Part shown: one piece after another, positions 5,492-7,140 of the stretch
Position numbering within the stretch: the first letter of the stretch is position 1
How the letters are laid out: each line of letters opens with the position of its first letter
Assembly: GCA_964487195.1 (NCBI GenBank)
Contig: CAZAPV010000044.1
Span: 1 to 7,140, forward strand
Direction: 5' to 3'
DNA: 7,140 nt
From: CAZAPV01 sp964487195
GTDB taxonomy: Bacteria > Patescibacteriota > Patescibacteriia > SG8-24
Position numbers and translations under genes: made by a program
Notes under the pieces: generated by a model
The model's database searches: none
The model's input: the letters and a program-made list of their open reading frames with translations, nothing else
What the model was told of the DNA's origin: nothing

Positions 5492-5917
5492 ATGCACAAT
5501 GCAACGCGCATGCTCGAAACGATCAAGGGACAGGGGGGCAAGCTCACCGCCGTCCGCAAGGAGATCATCCATATCTTCGCCGAGGCGAACGCGCCGCTTT
5601 CCGCGCAGGAACTGCAGCGTCGTCTTTCGCGGCGGAAGAAGCTGCCGAACAAGACGACCGTCTACCGCGAAATCGCGTTTCTCGTCGAACGCCGGATCGT
5701 GCGAGAGATCACGTTCAACGATCGGAAAAAGCGTTACGAAGCCGAACTCGACGCGGCGCATCACCATCACCTCGTCTGCGTGCGCTGCGACGGCGTCGAG
5801 GACGTGGCGCTCGCCGGAGACCTCGATCGACAGGAACGATCGATCAGCAGATCTCGCGGATTTATGATCTTGAATCATAGCCTCGAATTCTTTGGCGTAT
5901 GCCGAACGTGTAAATAA
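5492..5917 (+). CDS. zur: Fur-family metalloregulator, probable zinc uptake repressor Zur
   Basis: 141 residues, the usual Fur-family size. The N-terminal winged helix spans about 1-85, with the recognition helix in NKTTVYREIAFLVERRIV (53-70). The hinge/regulatory metal segment is RYE (81-83) and HHHH (90-93). The dimerisation domain carries two CxxC pairs, C96/C99 (LVCVRCDG) and C137/C140 (VCRTC), which form the structural zinc site of the family, with H129 nearby in LNHSLEFFG. The repressor with bound metal should occupy the palindrome in its own promoter. Zinc is inferred as the signal because the downstream genes encode a zinc-type binding protein and ATPase; Mn or Fe sensing cannot be excluded from sequence. 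No Shine-Dalgarno site is seen and the promoter implies a leaderless start; a later in-frame ATG at 5510 is possible. Confidence 0.92.
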   Translation: MHNATRMLETIKGQGGKLTAVRKEIIHIFAEANAPLSAQELQRRLSRRKKLPNKTTVYREIAFLVERRIVREITFNDRKKRYEAELDAAHHHHLVCVRCDGVEDVALAGDLDRQERSISRSRGFMILNHSLEFFGVCRTCK

Positions 5918-5933
5918 TTTATTGTCGTCATGT

Positions 5934-6872
5934 ATGAAAAAATCGTCATCGCTCGTTCTCGTCCTTTTCTCCGTCGCCGCCATCATCGGCGTGACCGCGT
6001 GGAGCGTCACCAGACGACCAACCGTTTCGGAAACGCGAAAAACTGCTACGATCAACGTCGTCGCCAGCTTCTATCCGTTGGCGCATTTCGCCGCGCAGGT
6101 CGGTGGCGACCGCGTCGCAGTGACCAACGTGACGCCGGCGGGGGCGGAACCGCACGACTACGAGCCGACCTCGCAACAGGTCGCCTCGTTCTACGGCGCG
6201 AATCTTTTCGTCTTCAACGGCGGCGTGGAGAATTGGGCGGTGCGCTTGCAGCCGTCGCTCGCGCAAAAAGGGGTGCGCACGCTCGAGATGGACACGCTGA
6301 TCGGCACGCTGCTTCCGCCCGGCGATCCCGAGGAAAAAGACGCGCCGTTCGATCCGCATTTTTGGCTCGATCCGGTACTCGCCCAGGCGCAGGTCGAGGC
6401 GATTCGTGCTATGCTTTCAACGATCGATCCGGCGCATGCGGACGCCTATCGTGCCAACGCTGACGCGTATATCGCCAAATTGCAGCAGCTCGATCAGGAA
6501 TACAAAACCGGCCTGCAATCCTGCCAGTTGCACGTCGCCGTCACCTCGCACGCCGCGTTCGCCTACCTCGGCAAACGGTACGGTTTTACCCAGCTCCCAA
6601 TTACCGGCCTCTCTCCGGATGAGGAACCGTCCGCCGGCAAGCTCGCGGAGATCGCCGCGCAGGCGAAAGCACAGGGGATCAAATACATTTTCTTCGAGAC
6701 GCTGGTGAATCCGCAGCTCGCCGAGACGATCGCGAGGGAGATCGGCGCGAAAACGCTCGTGTTCAACCCGCTCGAGGGGCTCACCGATCAGCAGATCGCC
6801 GCTGGCGAAAATTATCTGACCGTCATGCGAGAAAACCTCGCCAATCTCCGTATCGCACTGCAATGCCGATGA
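5934..6872 (+). CDS. znuA: Zinc ABC transporter substrate-binding protein (ZnuA/AdcA type)
   Basis: 312 residues, cluster A-I solute-binding protein. A single hydrophobic helix (about 7-23) exports or anchors it; there is no lipobox cysteine, so it is probably a signal anchor or an ordinary signal peptide. The metal site reads H74 (GAEPHDYEPTSQQ), H142 (DPHFWLDP), H206 (TSHAAFAYL) and E281 (NPLEGLT). His/His/His plus Glu is the arrangement of streptococcal AdcA-type zinc proteins, whereas manganese members such as PsaA carry Glu/Asp at positions three and four. The loop before H142 (128-140) is short and acidic rather than His-rich. It captures zinc outside the membrane and hands it to the ABC permease. 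The ATG at 5934 is preferred because it starts the signal segment; an in-frame upstream ATG at 5892 lies within zur. There is a 16-bp gap from zur, and its TGA overlaps the next gene. No Shine-Dalgarno site is visible. Confidence 0.93.
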   Translation: MKKSSSLVLVLFSVAAIIGVTAWSVTRRPTVSETRKTATINVVASFYPLAHFAAQVGGDRVAVTNVTPAGAEPHDYEPTSQQVASFYGANLFVFNGGVENWAVRLQPSLAQKGVRTLEMDTLIGTLLPPGDPEEKDAPFDPHFWLDPVLAQAQVEAIRAMLSTIDPAHADAYRANADAYIAKLQQLDQEYKTGLQSCQLHVAVTSHAAFAYLGKRYGFTQLPITGLSPDEEPSAGKLAEIAAQAKAQGIKYIFFETLVNPQLAETIAREIGAKTLVFNPLEGLTDQQIAAGENYLTVMRENLANLRIALQCR

Positions 6873-7140
6873 ACGCTCCCGCCATCCGCGCGACCGGATT
6901 GTCATACGCCAGGAACGGCGAGATGCTGTTCGAGCATTTTTCGTTCGAGGTGCACCCGGGTTCGTACGTGGCGGTGATCGGTCCGAACGGCGGCGGCAAA
7001 TCGACGCTGCTCAAAGTGCTGCTCGGGCTTCTCGTGCCGACCGCCGGCACCGTCGAGATCTTCGGATTTCCGGCGCAGAGCCGAGAAGCGCGGCGCCGCG
7101 TCGGCTACGTGCCGCAGCGCGGCGGGATGATCGAAGCGAC
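6869..7140 (+). CDS. znuC: Zinc ABC transporter ATP-binding protein, 5' part
   Basis: The first 90 residues are present; the gene runs off the right edge. They match the start of an ABC ATPase: an aromatic/beta start (LSYARNGEMLFEHFSFEV), Walker A GPNGGGKST (38-46, with K44) and the Q-loop glutamine Q83 in GYVPQR (79-84). The signature LSGGQ, Walker B and H-loop lie beyond the window. The protein should power the zinc importer with ZnuA and a membrane permease (ZnuB), which is expected next. The ATG at 6869 overlaps the znuA stop (ATGA), giving translational coupling; an in-frame ATG at 6863 would add two residues. The zinc assignment comes from its neighbours, since the ATPases of this family look alike for Zn and Mn. 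Confidence 0.9.
   Translation, partial: MNAPAIRATGLSYARNGEMLFEHFSFEVHPGSYVAVIGPNGGGKSTLLKVLLGLLVPTAGTVEIFGFPAQSREARRRVGYVPQRGGMIEA

Noticed and set aside
5911..5921. TAAATAATTTA palindrome between zur and znuA as a second operator
   Set aside because: It is short and AT-only, overlaps the zur stop codon, and does not resemble the TGCAACT-A-AGTTGCA site; no promoter boxes go with it.

Overview
The window looks like a chromosomal piece of a GC-rich Patescibacteria/CPR bacterium, probably a Parcubacteria-type lineage. This placement rests on gene content I recognise by eye: a small CYTH-domain protein, a VKOR-associated type of thioredoxin-like protein, a charged HELGH metallopeptidase-like protein, and compact operons with ATGA stop/start overlaps. 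It was not tested by any search. TGA is used as a stop for several genes, so the UGA=Gly code of Gracilibacteria/Absconditabacteria is excluded.

Layout. Positions 1-72 hold a long multi-segment inverted repeat. One gene is on the minus strand, a CYTH-domain protein (90-572), divergent from the rest. On the plus strand, 661-2182 is a tightly coupled three-gene operon: an exported thioredoxin-like protein and two distantly similar exported (lipo)proteins. It ends in a strong intrinsic terminator. Next come a secreted S53 (sedolisin) peptidase without a propeptide (2284-3417) and a 57-residue basic protein (3424-3597). A hairpin terminator follows, and it abuts the start codon of an exported staphylococcal-nuclease-type nuclease (3648-4178). 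A cytoplasmic, highly charged HELGH protein (4239-5378) has its own strong promoter and terminator. The window ends in a zinc-uptake operon, zur-znuA-znuC (5492 to beyond 7140). Its promoter carries a perfect Fur-family 7-1-7 palindrome between the -35 and -10 boxes.

How the genes fit together. Two themes stand out. One is envelope biology and scavenging: an exported thioredoxin-fold protein sits near an exported protease with six cysteines and an exported nuclease with two, which suggests disulfide handling of secreted hydrolases (inference). The other is zinc homeostasis: the regulator, the binding protein with a His/His/His/Glu site and the ATPase form one autoregulated unit. Several promoters place the -10 box only 8-11 nt before the ATG, which suggests leaderless mRNAs. 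By contrast, the 661-2182 operon has clear Shine-Dalgarno sites.

No tRNA, rRNA, CRISPR array, transposase or integrase was seen. I found no clearly new defence or mobile system. The most distinctive items are the two-lipoprotein/thioredoxin operon, the hairpin that touches a start codon, the leaderless promoter pattern and the structured repeat at the left edge.
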